DNA of 21,014 nt from an uncultured Bacilli bacterium. Its GTDB lineage: Bacteria > Bacillota_I > Bacilli_A > RF39 > UBA660. The notes under the pieces are model-generated. The model worked only from the letters and a program-made list of their open reading frames with translations. It was not told where the DNA came from and ran no database searches. The translations under genes and the position numbers were made by a program. Location of the stretch: positions 1-21,014 of the forward strand of contig CAQRXS010000008.1 of assembly GCA_948874605.1 (NCBI GenBank). The letters are read 5' to 3'. This document shows, in pieces, positions 1 to 7,271 of the stretch. Position 1 is the first letter of the stretch. Each line of letters opens with the position of its first letter.

Positions 1-941
1 ATGAATATGGAAATATAAGTGAAGTAGTAACAAAGAAAGTTTATAAAGATTTTGCGTATGACAATACCACGGATAACAATTTGAGATATATAGGAGCGAA
101 TCCGAATAATTATGTTTCATTCAATGATGAGTTATGGCGAATCATTGGTGTTATGGAAAATATTGATGATGGAACGGGTAAGAAAGACGCAAGAATCAAA
201 TTAATCCGTGATGAATCTATTGGTAGCTATAGTTGGGATACTTCCTCTTCAAATATTAATTATGGATATGGAGTAAATGAATGGAGTCAATCTAAAATAA
301 AAACATTATTAAATGACCATTATTACAATAGCTTATCAAACCAGATATGCTATTATGGTTCATCTAATAACTCAGGAATATGTGATTTTTCAGAAATAGG
401 TATTACAGAAGGTTCAAAACAATATATTGATACTGTTTTATGGTATACAGGAAGTAACGGAACAGATATTTCAGAAACAAATATTGTAACAAATCAGTTT
501 TATGAGTTAGAACGTAGCCTTAGACCTTCAAAATCTTGTATAACAAGTAATTATTGTAATGATTCCGTTACAAGAACAACTTCTTGGCTCGGAAAAATAG
601 GTTTAATGTATCCAAGTGACTACGGTTATGCTACGAAAGGTGGAGATACTTTAAACCGAACCACTTGCTTACAAAATATCCTTAATAATTGGCAAAGTAA
701 TTACGATTGCTATAAAAACAATTGGCTTTATAATGTCACGAAACATCAATGGACTATAACACCAGTATCTTCAAGTTATGCAAGCTCAGTTTTTATTATA
801 AATGTAACTGGTGGAATAAATGGCAACGGCGATGCAGGAAGTGCCCTAAATATCTCGCCAGCCCTATATCTAAAAACTGACACCAAAATAAATTCAGGTA
901 AAGGCTCTAAAGAAATGCCATACCAATTAAATATCGACTAA
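1..941 (+). CDS. Surface/secreted protein, 5'-truncated by window edge
   Basis: The frame is open to the left edge: in-frame codons from base 3 encode EYGNISEVVTKKVYKDFAYD before the first possible start (TTG at 81), which has no ribosome binding site, so this is the C-terminal part (about 312 residues) of a longer protein. No catalytic motif is visible. The composition is polar and rich in Asn, Ser, Tyr, Gly and Trp, with a 'W-R-I-I-G-V' segment near residue 20 of the displayed part, several cysteines, and a C-terminus ending in 'MPYQLNID'. This style fits extracellular proteins of uncultured gut Firmicutes, whose N-terminus is often pilin-like or a signal anchor; that N-terminus is not visible here, so localisation is inferred. 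The gene ends TAA at 939-941, immediately before a bidirectional terminator shared with gmk. Confidence 0.75.
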   Translation, partial: EYGNISEVVTKKVYKDFAYDNTTDNNLRYIGANPNNYVSFNDELWRIIGVMENIDDGTGKKDARIKLIRDESIGSYSWDTSSSNINYGYGVNEWSQSKIKTLLNDHYYNSLSNQICYYGSSNNSGICDFSEIGITEGSKQYIDTVLWYTGSNGTDISETNIVTNQFYELERSLRPSKSCITSNYCNDSVTRTTSWLGKIGLMYPSDYGYATKGGDTLNRTTCLQNILNNWQSNYDCYKNNWLYNVTKHQWTITPVSSSYASSVFIINVTGGINGNGDAGSALNISPALYLKTDTKINSGKGSKEMPYQLNID

Positions 942-964
942 AAAAACAGTTGTCAACTGTTTTT
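942..964. terminator. Bidirectional terminator between surface protein gene and gmk
   Basis: A perfect inverted repeat has 11-base arms (942-952 and 954-964, AAAAACAGTTG and its complement) around one central base. As RNA it forms a short stem flanked by A and U runs, so it can end transcription in both directions. The right arm includes the first bases of the gmk stop codon (963-965). Confidence 0.8.
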
Positions 965-1643
965 AATTTTGCAAATTAAATGGAGTATTATCAAATTCCT
1001 TGTCAATAAGAAATTCGTGAATGATCTCCTCCTGGTTCTCTACAGAGATTTCTTCAATACGATCAACTCGGCATCTTTCACTTATCAAAATAGCTTCAAT
1101 TTTTTTTACAGCATTTTCTACCTCATCATTTACAACAACATAATTGTACTTATTAACTTCATTAATCTCACGATAAGGGCGTTGAAATCGATCGATGATT
1201 TGTTCAGAATTCTCAGCGCCTCGCGCTTTAATACGTTCTTTTACAATCTCCATAGAAGGAGCCATAACAAAAATTAAAATCGTTTCAGGATAAATCTTTT
1301 TAATATTTTGTGCTCCATTAACCTCTACTTCTAAAATAACATCTTTTCCAGATTTTAATAGCCTTTCAATTTCTTTCTTTGAAGTTCCATAATATTGCCC
1401 ACCATGTACGATCTCATATTCTAAGAATTCATCCTTTTGAATCATTTCTTCAAATTGTGGTTTTGTAACAAAATGATAAGTAACATCTTCAATATCACCT
1501 AAACGTATTGGCCGAGATGTATGGGATACTGATAAAGATAAATTATCATTTCTTTCTAATAATTTATTGATGACAGTTCCTTTACCAGCACAAGTTGTTC
1601 CTGAAATTATGATTAACTGTCCATTAGTTTTTGATTTAATCAT
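963..1643 (-). CDS. gmk: Guanylate kinase
   Basis: Phosphorylates GMP (and dGMP) to GDP with ATP in the cytoplasm, a step in GTP synthesis and salvage. The P-loop GTTCAGKGT lies at residues 15-23. The GMP-binding region follows with 'SVSHTSRPIRLGD' and 'GGQYYGTSK', and an Arg-rich lid 'RIKARGAENSEQIIDR' sits near residue 140. At 226 residues it is longer than the usual 205 or so because of an acidic C-terminal tail after 'SERCRVDRI'. The ATG at 1643 follows AAAGGGGAAG, located inside the end of the upstream ligase gene; the two genes overlap by 8 bases, so translation is probably coupled and gmk is probably transcribed from the ligase promoter. The P-loop has Thr-Thr-Cys-Ala where Pro-Ser-Gly-Val is common, which is conservative. 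Identification is firm. Confidence 0.96.
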   Translation of the reverse strand: MIKSKTNGQLIIISGTTCAGKGTVINKLLERNDNLSLSVSHTSRPIRLGDIEDVTYHFVTKPQFEEMIQKDEFLEYEIVHGGQYYGTSKKEIERLLKSGKDVILEVEVNGAQNIKKIYPETILIFVMAPSMEIVKERIKARGAENSEQIIDRFQRPYREINEVNKYNYVVVNDEVENAVKKIEAILISERCRVDRIEEISVENQEEIIHEFLIDKEFDNTPFNLQN

Positions 1644-2910
1644 TTTTCTTCCCCTTTTCCTTTTTTATAATTTTAATATCTGTTTTATTAAAAAGTTTGG
1701 CAAGTGCTCCACTAGAACGCAATTTTAAATATTTCTTTTCACGAATAGGCAAATCGTATTCACCGATATATTCATAAACTCTAGGTTGAAAACCTAATTT
1801 AAATTCATTTAAGCCCTCATAAGGATTTTCTCGAGAAAAATCTCCAGTAATTCCATTTAAATCTGCATAATCATAATCGTTTTGATAATATTTTAATATT
1901 TCATGGTGTAAAAAATAATTTGCATCATAAGACTTATACTTCTTATCATACCCACTTATAAGAACTTGTATACGATTATTCGATTTAATAACCAAAGCTC
2001 CAGCTATATAAATCTTATCATTTTTCTTATTTAATTCTGTCGCGCGTTCCACATCTTTCACATAACATAATAATTTACGGTCAGAATCCATTTTTTTATT
2101 TATATTCTTTTGTGTATTCTTTTCTTCTAATAAAGCATTAAATTGATTATTTCGCTCTAGTTCTTGCTCATATAAATTGCGGGCATTAAGTAAGAATTCT
2201 CCTGCATCAATACTTACTAAAAATAAATCGATAAGATTATCTCGTTCGAATACATTATAGTAATCTTTATAATAAAATTGATCAATATTTCGTTTTCTTT
2301 TAATAAAATTGTGTAAAATATCAATACCTGATTTCGGTGATAGTTCAATATGAAGTCCTTTACTTGTTGCTCTTTTAATTTTTTCTCGTGTGTTTTTAGA
2401 AACGGAATTTAAACTATAATTCTTTAAGGAGACAATCGCACTAAATCTAGGAAGAATGGATTCAAAATATAAGTTTTCTTTTAATCTATAATAATTTGCA
2501 TCTTCTAAAATATCTAAGATTTCATAATTCCAATTATAAGTTTTCACACCATTACTTGGGTCTATTTCACTGATTACAATTTCGGGATTCAATTTAATAA
2601 AAACCACATGTTTCTTTTTATAATACATCTTTAGTGCATTTGTAAATTCGCATAAAAGACTTTGATTAAAATAATCAAGAATGAAGCCCTTAGGAGCATA
2701 TCCATATCGCGTGTGAAATTTAATAGTTTTAAGTAGGATCAAAGAAGCGGCTTTTATTTGCCCATATTCATTGAGTAATCCAATAAACTCATAATCATAA
2801 CCTTGCTCTCCCATAAGCATGGCATAATTTAAAGTTTGATAATGTGTCTTCATTGGACTTGCCTGAACAAAATTTTGGAACTCATCTAGAGATAATTCTC
2901 GTAGAATCAT
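1636..2910 (-). CDS. FemAB/MurM-family peptidoglycan branching aminoacyltransferase
   Basis: Members of this family transfer amino acids from aminoacyl-tRNA to the lysine side chain of lipid II at the inner face of the membrane, building the cross-bridge of peptidoglycan. The 424-residue length is typical. Visible are the N-terminal 'QASPMKTHYQT' segment, 'YGYAPKGFILDY' near residue 90, matching the family's YxPRGPxxDY signature, and a second GNAT-like half with 'ISGYDKKYKSYDANYFLHHEI' split around residue 320 and 'DLNGITGDF' near residue 350. A charged helical insert around residues 240-280 (Glu/Asn/Lys-rich) corresponds to the coiled-coil arm of FemA-type enzymes. The amino acid and bridge position (FemX, FemA, MurM or MurN) cannot be decided. 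The ATG at 2910 follows a strong AAAAGGGGGAGGGATG site. It implies a peptidoglycan wall. Confidence 0.9.
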   Translation of the reverse strand: MILRELSLDEFQNFVQASPMKTHYQTLNYAMLMGEQGYDYEFIGLLNEYGQIKAASLILLKTIKFHTRYGYAPKGFILDYFNQSLLCEFTNALKMYYKKKHVVFIKLNPEIVISEIDPSNGVKTYNWNYEILDILEDANYYRLKENLYFESILPRFSAIVSLKNYSLNSVSKNTREKIKRATSKGLHIELSPKSGIDILHNFIKRKRNIDQFYYKDYYNVFERDNLIDLFLVSIDAGEFLLNARNLYEQELERNNQFNALLEEKNTQKNINKKMDSDRKLLCYVKDVERATELNKKNDKIYIAGALVIKSNNRIQVLISGYDKKYKSYDANYFLHHEILKYYQNDYDYADLNGITGDFSRENPYEGLNEFKLGFQPRVYEYIGEYDLPIREKKYLKLRSSGALAKLFNKTDIKIIKKEKGKKND

Positions 2911-2941
2911 AAATCATCCCTCCCCCTTTTGAATGGTGAAT

Positions 2942-2992
2942 ATTATATCATAAAAACAAAAAAATGCAAATATAAAGAATTTATGCTATAAT
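2942..2992. promoter_or_regulatory. Back-to-back promoters with one shared -35 hexamer
   Basis: On the minus strand TTGCAT (2964-2969) lies 16 bases from TATAAT (2942-2947), reading into the FemAB-type gene. On the plus strand the same hexamer, ATGCAA, lies 17 bases before TATAAT (2987-2992, with TGC just upstream as an extended -10), reading into the HdeD-like gene. The two promoters therefore share their -35 position and should compete for RNA polymerase. This is read directly from sequence; activity is inferred. Confidence 0.65.
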
Positions 2993-3012
2993 GATGCCAA
3001 GGAAGTGTATAT

Positions 3013-3666
3013 ATGTATAATAAAGATAAGAAAAAAAGTAAAGAGAAAAAAGAAGAAAAGATTGGCTTTTTTGCAAACTTATTTCGCAAAAGAACGAAAA
3101 GATTACTAACAGATATAGATCGACTATTTACCAAAATTATGTGGTTTGAGATATTAGCTTCGTTAATATTAATCATAATTGGAATTGTTTTTCTTTTAAA
3201 TCCAAAAATGAGTTTAGAAGTTTTAGGTGTTTTGTTTGGTTTAAACATTTTAGGGTTTGGTGCAATTAATTTATATGCATACAAAAAAAGAAGTGACATT
3301 CCCTTATTCCGTTTTCATTTAATTTATGGAATAATTGGTTTAATTCTTGGAATAATCACAATTTTAAATCCTTTTACCTTTATGAGTGTAGTTACTATTT
3401 TTATAGGATTATGGGTAATTTACATGGCAATTCAAAAAATAGAATTTGCTTTAAGATTAAAAAAGATGGAAGAACAAAGTTGGCTATTACTAATTACAAG
3501 TGCTGTTTTAGAAATCTTTATGAGTATTTTAATTCTTATTAATCCATTTAGTAACTTAGTAATTACAAGCCTTGCTGGAGCCTATTTTGTATTATGCGGA
3601 ATAATAAATGCTACAGATGCCATATTAACTAAAAATAGATCAATTGATTTTTTAGAGAATCTCTAA
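3013..3666 (+). CDS. HdeD/DUF308-family membrane protein
   Basis: 217-residue integral membrane protein. A Lys/Arg-rich cytoplasmic N-terminus of about 40 residues is followed by about six hydrophobic segments arranged in three pairs, each pair containing a repeated 'GI...LLNP' pattern: 'IIIGIVFLLNPKMS', 'LILGIITILNPFTF' and 'FMSILILINPFSNL'. That triple repeat is the hallmark of the HdeD/DUF308 family. HdeD is linked to acid stress in enteric bacteria, but in Firmicutes the role is unknown, so no function is assigned. The ATG at 3013 follows AAGGAAGTG. It starts the plus-strand run leading to engB, but engB has its own strong promoter. No terminator is visible after it. Confidence 0.8.
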   Translation: MYNKDKKKSKEKKEEKIGFFANLFRKRTKRLLTDIDRLFTKIMWFEILASLILIIIGIVFLLNPKMSLEVLGVLFGLNILGFGAINLYAYKKRSDIPLFRFHLIYGIIGLILGIITILNPFTFMSVVTIFIGLWVIYMAIQKIEFALRLKKMEEQSWLLLITSAVLEIFMSILILINPFSNLVITSLAGAYFVLCGIINATDAILTKNRSIDFLENL

Positions 3667-3678
3667 GAAGTAGTGCAT

Positions 3679-3707
3679 TTGCAAAAATAAGAAAAGTATC
3701 ATATAAT
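3679..3707 (+). promoter_or_regulatory. Promoter of engB
   Basis: TTGCAA (3679-3684), 17-base spacer, TATAAT (3702-3707). Transcription would begin near 3714, about 13 bases before the ATG at 3727, so the leader is little more than the ribosome binding site. Confidence 0.8.
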
Positions 3708-3726
3708 ACTGAAACGAGGTGTGAAT

Positions 3727-4314
3727 ATGAAAATTGATTCCGTAGAATTATCACATATTGCCGTAAGACAAAGCCAATATCCAGAAACAATTATGCCAGA
3801 GTTTCTATTAGTTGGACGTAGTAATGTAGGAAAATCTAGTTTTATAAATGCACTGATAGGAAGAAAAAACTATGCAAGAACTTCAAGTAAGCCAGGAAAA
3901 ACACAAACATTAAATTTTTATAATATTAACAAATCTTTCTTTTTGGTAGATGTCCCAGGATATGGTTATTCAAAATTATCAAAAGATAATGACCGTAAAA
4001 TCGGCTTAATGATTGAAGAATACTTAAAATCAAGACAAAATTTATCTCATGTATTCATGCTTATTGACTACCGCCATAAGCCAACAGAAGACGATATTCT
4101 AATGTTTAATTTTTTGAATTTTTATAATATTGAAATAACTATTGTTGCCACAAAATATGATAAAATTGGTGCATCTCAAAGAGCAAAGCAAGATAAGCTA
4201 ATAAAAGAAACTTTAAATATTAAAGATGGCGATTTCGTTCATTTCTCATCAACAACCAAAAAAGGTCGAGAAGAAATCTATAAAAAAATAATGGAATCAT
4301 TAAACCGTTCTTGA
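3727..4314 (+). CDS. engB: Ribosome-biogenesis GTPase EngB (YsxC/YihA)
   Basis: A small essential GTPase of the TRAFAC class that acts in assembly of the large ribosomal subunit. All G motifs are present: G1 GRSNVGKS (30-37), the switch I region 'SSKPGKTQT' (53-61), G3 DVPGYG (75-80) and G4 TKYDK (142-146), with a 'SS' G5 near residue 175. The 195-residue length is normal. I chose ATG 3727 rather than the in-frame GTG at 3721 because the site ACGAGGTG lies directly on that GTG, correctly spaced for 3727. The gene ends in TGA, showing that TGA is a stop codon here. secG follows after 48 bases without a clear promoter, so the two are probably co-transcribed. Confidence 0.96.
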   Translation: MKIDSVELSHIAVRQSQYPETIMPEFLLVGRSNVGKSSFINALIGRKNYARTSSKPGKTQTLNFYNINKSFFLVDVPGYGYSKLSKDNDRKIGLMIEEYLKSRQNLSHVFMLIDYRHKPTEDDILMFNFLNFYNIEITIVATKYDKIGASQRAKQDKLIKETLNIKDGDFVHFSSTTKKGREEIYKKIMESLNRS

Positions 4315-4362
4315 AATGTTGAAGCAATTATGTTAAATTAATTAGGAATTGGAGGAATACTT

Positions 4363-4581
4363 ATGTTAGAAACAATACTTTTAGTTATATCCGTACTTTT
4401 AATCGTATTAATATTATTACAAAGTAACAAAGCAAGCGATGCTGGACAAATTATTACTGGTGGAAATGATAAGTTATTTGGTTCAGTCAAAGAAAGAGGA
4501 ATGGAACTACTTATTACAAGAGTAACTGCTTTATTAGGTGCTGCATTCTTTATTATTTCATTTATCTTATTTTTACAATAA
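4363..4581 (+). CDS. secG: Preprotein translocase subunit SecG
   Basis: Small accessory subunit of the SecYEG channel in the cytoplasmic membrane. It is 72 residues with two membrane segments (about 2-20 and 50-71) separated by a Gly-rich cytoplasmic loop 'GGNDKLFGSVKERGME', where the family-typical GG and 'LFG' positions are kept. The ATG follows the strong site TTGGAGGAA. It lies just before rnr, the order seen in Bacillus subtilis and many relatives (secG-rnr-smpB), but here a terminator and a new promoter separate secG from rnr. Confidence 0.93.
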   Translation: MLETILLVISVLLIVLILLQSNKASDAGQIITGGNDKLFGSVKERGMELLITRVTALLGAAFFIISFILFLQ

Positions 4582-4606
4582 GCTTACTAAAATAGTAGGC
4601 TTTTTT
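4582..4606 (+). terminator. Intrinsic terminator after secG
   Basis: Stem of 7 pairs (GCTTACT at 4582-4588 with AGTAGGC at 4594-4600, one G-U pair) around a five-base loop, followed by six T at 4601-4606. It starts one base after the secG stop codon. Confidence 0.88.
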
Positions 4607-4649
4607 ACTGCAATAATTTTCAAATTTTGTCAAGAAAAAGGAAGCAATC

Positions 4650-4678
4650 TTGTTAGAATATAAAACTTAGAGTATAAT
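4650..4678 (+). promoter_or_regulatory. Promoter of rnr-smpB
   Basis: TTGTTA (4650-4655), 17-base spacer, TATAAT (4673-4678). The -10 overlaps the TTG at 4678 that would otherwise extend rnr, so translation from that TTG is excluded and the start is ATG 4702. Confidence 0.75.
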
Positions 4679-4701
4679 TGGATTTGAAGGTGGTGTGTTT
4701 C

Positions 4702-6816
4702 ATGCGAGAAACCATATTAAAAACTTTAGAAAATATTCATGAAGCCAAAGACTTAATAGAAATTAACGATTTACTAGAATTAACAACTTCGGAAGAATTA
4801 AGAGAGCTACAAGAAACTTTAGATACTCTTGTAAAGGATTATTTAGTATTCAAAACAAAAAAAGAAAAATATATTTTATTGAAAAATTGTCCTAGTTTAA
4901 AAATTGGAAGATATCAAGCCAATAAAAAAGGCTTTGGTTTTGTTGTTCTTCAAAAGGAAGATGATTTATATATTTCATCAGAATATTCCAATGGCGCAAT
5001 TGAAGATGATATAGTTCTTGCTGAGATTTTGAAAAAAGGGATAAAACCAGAAGGAAAAATAATTCGCATTATTAAAAGAGATATTCATAACTTGGTAGGA
5101 GAGATTATTGAAACAAAAAAAGGCTTAGGCTTAAAATTAGATGATGATAAAATTGATTTAGAAATTAAATTAGATAAAAAAAGCTTAAGTAATGTCGTTC
5201 CTGGAAATAAAGTCCTAGTGAAATTAATAAAAGAGTTGGGAAAGAAAAGATACATTGGTGAAGTTATTAAAATCTTAGGACATAAAGATGACCCAGGGAT
5301 GGATATTCTATCAATTGCTTATAAATATCAAATTGAACCAGAATTCGGGGAAGAAGTAGAAAAAGAATTAGAAGATATTCCAACAGAAGTAAAAGAAGTA
5401 GAGTTAATGAATCGAAGAGACTTAACCACTTGGAATATCTTTACCATTGATGGAAGTCATACAAAAGATATTGATGATGCAATTAGTTTTGAGCGAGATG
5501 GAAATAACTATAAACTAGGCGTTCACATTGCAGATGTATCAAATTACGTAAAAGAGAATACTGCTCTAGGAGATGCCGCATACGAAAGAGGTACTTCAAA
5601 CTATCTTGCAAATACCGTAATTCCAATGTTACCACATAAATTATCAAATGGAATTTGCTCTCTAAACGAAAACGTCGTAAGACTAACTATGTCGTGTGTT
5701 ATGACAATTAATACACAAGGAAAAGTAATAGATTATGATATTTTTGAATCGTATATTAAGAGTAGAAAAAAAATGACTTATGAAGCAGTAAATGATATTA
5801 TTATGAGAGATATTATCGCTCCAGGTTACGAAGAATTTGCAAATACTCTAAAAGAAATGAATGAACTGGCTCATATTTTGAGAAAAGAAAAAATGTCTCG
5901 AGGCTATATTGATTTTAATTTAGACGAGCCAGAAATTATTCAAGATGAAAAAGGACGAGCAATTGACATTGTACGAGTAGTAAGAGAAGATGGCGAAAAA
6001 ATGATCGAAGACTTTATGATAGCTGCAAATGAGACCGTAGCGAACCATATATACAATATGGATTTACCATTTATTTATCGTACTCATGGAAAACCAAATA
6101 CAGAAAAAATCGATGATTTCACAAATCTTTTGAAAATATTGGGATATACCCTTAAAACAAAAGTAATTGATATGAACCCTATTGCAATGCAAAATATTTT
6201 GAAAGAACTAGATGATAAACCAGAATTTAGCATCTTATCTTCCATGCTGTTAAGAAGTATGAAAAAAGCAGAATATCAAAAGGAAAATATTGGACACTTT
6301 GGTCTTGCTTCAAAAGCTTATACTCATTTTACAAGTCCGATTCGAAGATTTCCAGATCTTACAGTTCATCGTTTATTAAAAAAATACTTAGTAGAAAAAG
6401 ATTTTTCTATGTCTACTATAGATTATTTAAATAATAACTTAGTGTTAATCGCGGAGCATTCTAGTGAAAGAGAAGTTGCTGCCCAATCAGCAGAACGAGA
6501 TGTTGCAGATATGAAAATGGCAGAATACATGGAAAACCATATTGGTGAGATTTACGAAGGAAAAATTGATACAGTTACAAACTTTGGTTTCTTTGTAGAA
6601 CTTCCAAATCTTATTGAAGGATTGGTTCATGTAAATACTCTAAAAGGAGATTATTTTAATTACGTACCAGAACTTTTAGCTTTAATCGGAAAGTCAACAA
6701 AAAAAACGTATCGGATTGGTGATACTGTAACTGTAAGATGTATTAGAGCTTCTAAAGAAGCAGCACTTATCGACTTTGAATTAGTTGAGGATGATAAAAA
6801 TGGAAATAAAAAATAA
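4702..6816 (+). CDS. rnr: Ribonuclease R
   Basis: Processive 3'-to-5' exoribonuclease of the RNB family that degrades structured RNA, acts in rRNA quality control and works with SmpB/tmRNA on non-stop mRNA. From ATG 4702 it is 704 residues. The order is an N-terminal helical/winged-helix part (about 1-65), two cold-shock OB domains (about 70-220), the RNB catalytic domain (about 240-575) and a C-terminal S1 domain (about 614-695, 'YEGKIDTVTNFGFFVELPN'). The metal-binding Asp cluster is intact: D250, D256, D258 and D259 in 'DGSHTKDIDD'. It is shorter than the 779-residue B. subtilis enzyme mainly because the Lys-rich C-terminal tail is nearly absent. The start is supported by GAAGGTGGTG and by the promoter position. 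smpB overlaps its end. Confidence 0.96.
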   Translation: MRETILKTLENIHEAKDLIEINDLLELTTSEELRELQETLDTLVKDYLVFKTKKEKYILLKNCPSLKIGRYQANKKGFGFVVLQKEDDLYISSEYSNGAIEDDIVLAEILKKGIKPEGKIIRIIKRDIHNLVGEIIETKKGLGLKLDDDKIDLEIKLDKKSLSNVVPGNKVLVKLIKELGKKRYIGEVIKILGHKDDPGMDILSIAYKYQIEPEFGEEVEKELEDIPTEVKEVELMNRRDLTTWNIFTIDGSHTKDIDDAISFERDGNNYKLGVHIADVSNYVKENTALGDAAYERGTSNYLANTVIPMLPHKLSNGICSLNENVVRLTMSCVMTINTQGKVIDYDIFESYIKSRKKMTYEAVNDIIMRDIIAPGYEEFANTLKEMNELAHILRKEKMSRGYIDFNLDEPEIIQDEKGRAIDIVRVVREDGEKMIEDFMIAANETVANHIYNMDLPFIYRTHGKPNTEKIDDFTNLLKILGYTLKTKVIDMNPIAMQNILKELDDKPEFSILSSMLLRSMKKAEYQKENIGHFGLASKAYTHFTSPIRRFPDLTVHRLLKKYLVEKDFSMSTIDYLNNNLVLIAEHSSEREVAAQSAERDVADMKMAEYMENHIGEIYEGKIDTVTNFGFFVELPNLIEGLVHVNTLKGDYFNYVPELLALIGKSTKKTYRIGDTVTVRCIRASKEAALIDFELVEDDKNGNKK

Positions 6817-7225
6817 AAAGGCTTATTTTGATTATACAATAATAAAAGAAATAGAAGCTGGAATAGAATTAGTTGGTACAGAAATAAAAAGTATTAGAAA
6901 AGGTTCTGTAGATTTAAAAGACAGTTTTGTTACAATAAAAAATAATGAAGCTTTTCTATTAAATTCTTATATTGCGAAATATAATGAAGGAAATCAATTT
7001 AATCATGAAGAACGACGTACCAGAAAATTATTACTACATAAAGAAGAAATAAAACGTTTAAAAGAAGCAAAAGAGGAAGAGCGAATAAGTATTGTTCCAC
7101 TAAAAATGTATATGAAAGGGAATCATGCCAAAATTTTAATTGCAGTAGCAAAAGGAAAAAAACTATATGACAAAAGAGAAGCAATTAAAAAAAGAGATTT
7201 AGAAAGAGAACAAAAAGAGTATTAA
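6800..7225 (+). CDS. smpB: SsrA-binding protein SmpB
   Basis: Partner of tmRNA in trans-translation: it binds the tRNA-like domain and helps the tmRNA enter stalled ribosomes. Visible family features are 'NKKAYFDYTI', 'EAGIELVGTEIKSIRKG', 'LKDSFV', 'NEAFLLNSYIAKY', 'HEERRTRKLLLHKEEI' and a basic tail ending 'KRDLEREQKEY'. From ATG 6800 it is 141 residues, slightly under the usual 150-160. ATG 6791 is also in frame, but the site GTTGAGGATG is better spaced for 6800. It overlaps the end of rnr by 17 bases in another frame, which implies co-transcription and translational coupling. No tmRNA gene follows; the next gene converges from the other strand. Confidence 0.95.
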   Translation: MEIKNKKAYFDYTIIKEIEAGIELVGTEIKSIRKGSVDLKDSFVTIKNNEAFLLNSYIAKYNEGNQFNHEERRTRKLLLHKEEIKRLKEAKEEERISIVPLKMYMKGNHAKILIAVAKGKKLYDKREAIKKRDLEREQKEY

Positions 7226-7240
7226 TGATAATAGTAAACA

Positions 7241-7271
7241 AAAAGACATCTCTAATTTGAAATGTCTTTTT
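7241..7271. terminator. Bidirectional terminator between smpB and ABC exporter gene
   Basis: AAAAGACAT (7241-7249) pairs with ATGTCTTTT (7262-7270) around a 12-base loop, flanked by A and T runs on both sides. The right arm encodes the last codons of the minus-strand ABC gene, so the hairpin works as the 3' end of both convergent transcripts. Confidence 0.82.

Noticed and set aside
4678..4701. Upstream TTG start for ribonuclease R
   Set aside because: The TTG overlaps the TATAAT of the promoter, so it would not be in the mRNA with a ribosome binding site; ATG 4702 is correctly spaced from GAAGGTGGTG.
7226..7251. tmRNA gene after smpB
   Set aside because: Only 26 bases separate smpB from the convergent ABC gene, filled mostly by the terminator; no ANDY/ALAA-type tag or tRNA-like ends were seen.
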